Source: Streptococcus australis
GTDB taxonomy: Bacteria > Bacillota > Bacilli > Lactobacillales > Streptococcaceae
Length of the DNA: 64,000 nucleotides
Assembly (NCBI RefSeq): GCF_901543175.1
Contig: NZ_LR594040.1
Coordinates: 434,001-498,000 of the forward strand
Direction: 5' to 3'
Shown here: positions 63,942 through 64,000 of the stretch, piece by piece
Layout of the letters: each line of letters opens with the position of its first letter
Numbering within the stretch: the stretch's first letter is position 1
Program-made: the position numbers and the translations under genes
Notes under the pieces: generated by a model
What the model was told of the DNA's origin: nothing
Database searches by the model: none
What the model saw: the letters and a program-made list of their open reading frames with translations, nothing else

Positions 63942-64000
63942 ATGGTTGAATTGAAAAAAGAAGCAGTAAAAGACGTAACAACATTATCTAAAACAGCGCC
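63942..64000 (+). CDS. dpr: Dps-like peroxide resistance ferritin, first 19 codons
   Basis: The window ends 59 bases into this gene. MVELKKEAVKDVTTLSKTA closely resembles the start of streptococcal Dpr, which stores iron and protects DNA from peroxide, as I recall it. ACGAGGTAAG provides the ribosome site. In pneumococcus dpr also lies near tpiA. Only the N-terminus is visible. Confidence 0.8.
   Translation, partial: MVELKKEAVKDVTTLSKTA

Noticed and set aside
1..64000. tRNA, rRNA, CRISPR array, intact insertion sequence or prophage
   Set aside because: I looked on both strands for cloverleaf ends, regular spacer repeats, transposase motifs and integrases and saw none.

Overview
The window is low-to-moderate GC Gram-positive chromosome from a Streptococcus of the mitis group (S. 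mitis / oralis / pneumoniae relatives). The evidence is the gene set: the psaBCA manganese operon with its DtxR-type regulator and a Tpx-type peroxidase, MsmK, PepO, PepV, LdcB, RNase J2, a thrS T-box leader and the first codons of a Dpr ferritin. Ribosome-binding sites are typically AGGAG-like and several starts are TTG or GTG. Coding density is high. I see no rRNA, tRNA, CRISPR array, complete insertion sequence or prophage.

Layout. 1-10600 holds methionine genes (3' part of metE, metF), a 545-base non-coding stretch with a dispersed repeat and a strongly folded leader, then a tightly packed run pnp-cysE-GNAT-nucleoside phosphorylase-RibD-like-cysS-mrnC-PucR-type regulator that looks like one operon. 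10600-14700 holds msmK (the shared sugar-ABC ATPase, with a cre-like site), relA and dtd. 14700-19400 is on the minus strand: a small membrane protein, psaR, tpx and psaB-psaC-psaA, with a clear PsaR operator on the -35 of psaB. 19500-24800 holds pepO, a metallo-beta-lactamase hydrolase, an Mbeg1-like hydrolase, and a membrane-anchored flavin-reductase-like protein beside a TetR regulator with matching operators. 25200-31800 holds a two-component system, a DUF389 membrane protein and, on minus, a T-box leader followed by an uncharacterised P-loop kinase and thrS.

32000-37400 holds a metallophosphoesterase, an Rrf2 regulator, a YdcF-type protein and a polar amino-acid ABC importer. 37500-50100 holds recJ, rnjB, estA, a matrixin-type membrane protease, uvrC with an apparently leaderless start, a second metallophosphoesterase paralogous to the first, a lipoprotein, a nitroreductase, pepV, a uracil-DNA-glycosylase-family protein and a YbaK-type deacylase. 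50100-54200 is the most accessory-looking part: a broken rhodanese gene, brnQ with a CodY-like box, pepA, an A+T-rich unknown membrane protein and two surviving ends of a HAD hydrolase gene. 54200-64000 holds a HIT protein, ldcB, rplK-rplA, apt, metA with a Met-box, a DnaD-domain protein, tpiA, a heterodimeric ABC exporter and the start of dpr.

Together this is mostly core metabolism: methionine and cysteine supply, RNA turnover (PNPase, RNase J2, Mini-III), stringent response, manganese and peroxide handling, and peptide and amino-acid uptake. From memory of the S. pneumoniae TIGR4 gene order, the window interleaves blocks that lie near SP_0585-0631 and near SP_1572-1651 in that genome, suggesting rearrangement relative to pneumococcus. 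The observations most worth a second look are the folded element ahead of pnp, the diverged repeat pair, the kinase between the threonine T-box and thrS, the membrane-anchored reductase with TetR, and the pepA-HIT junction.
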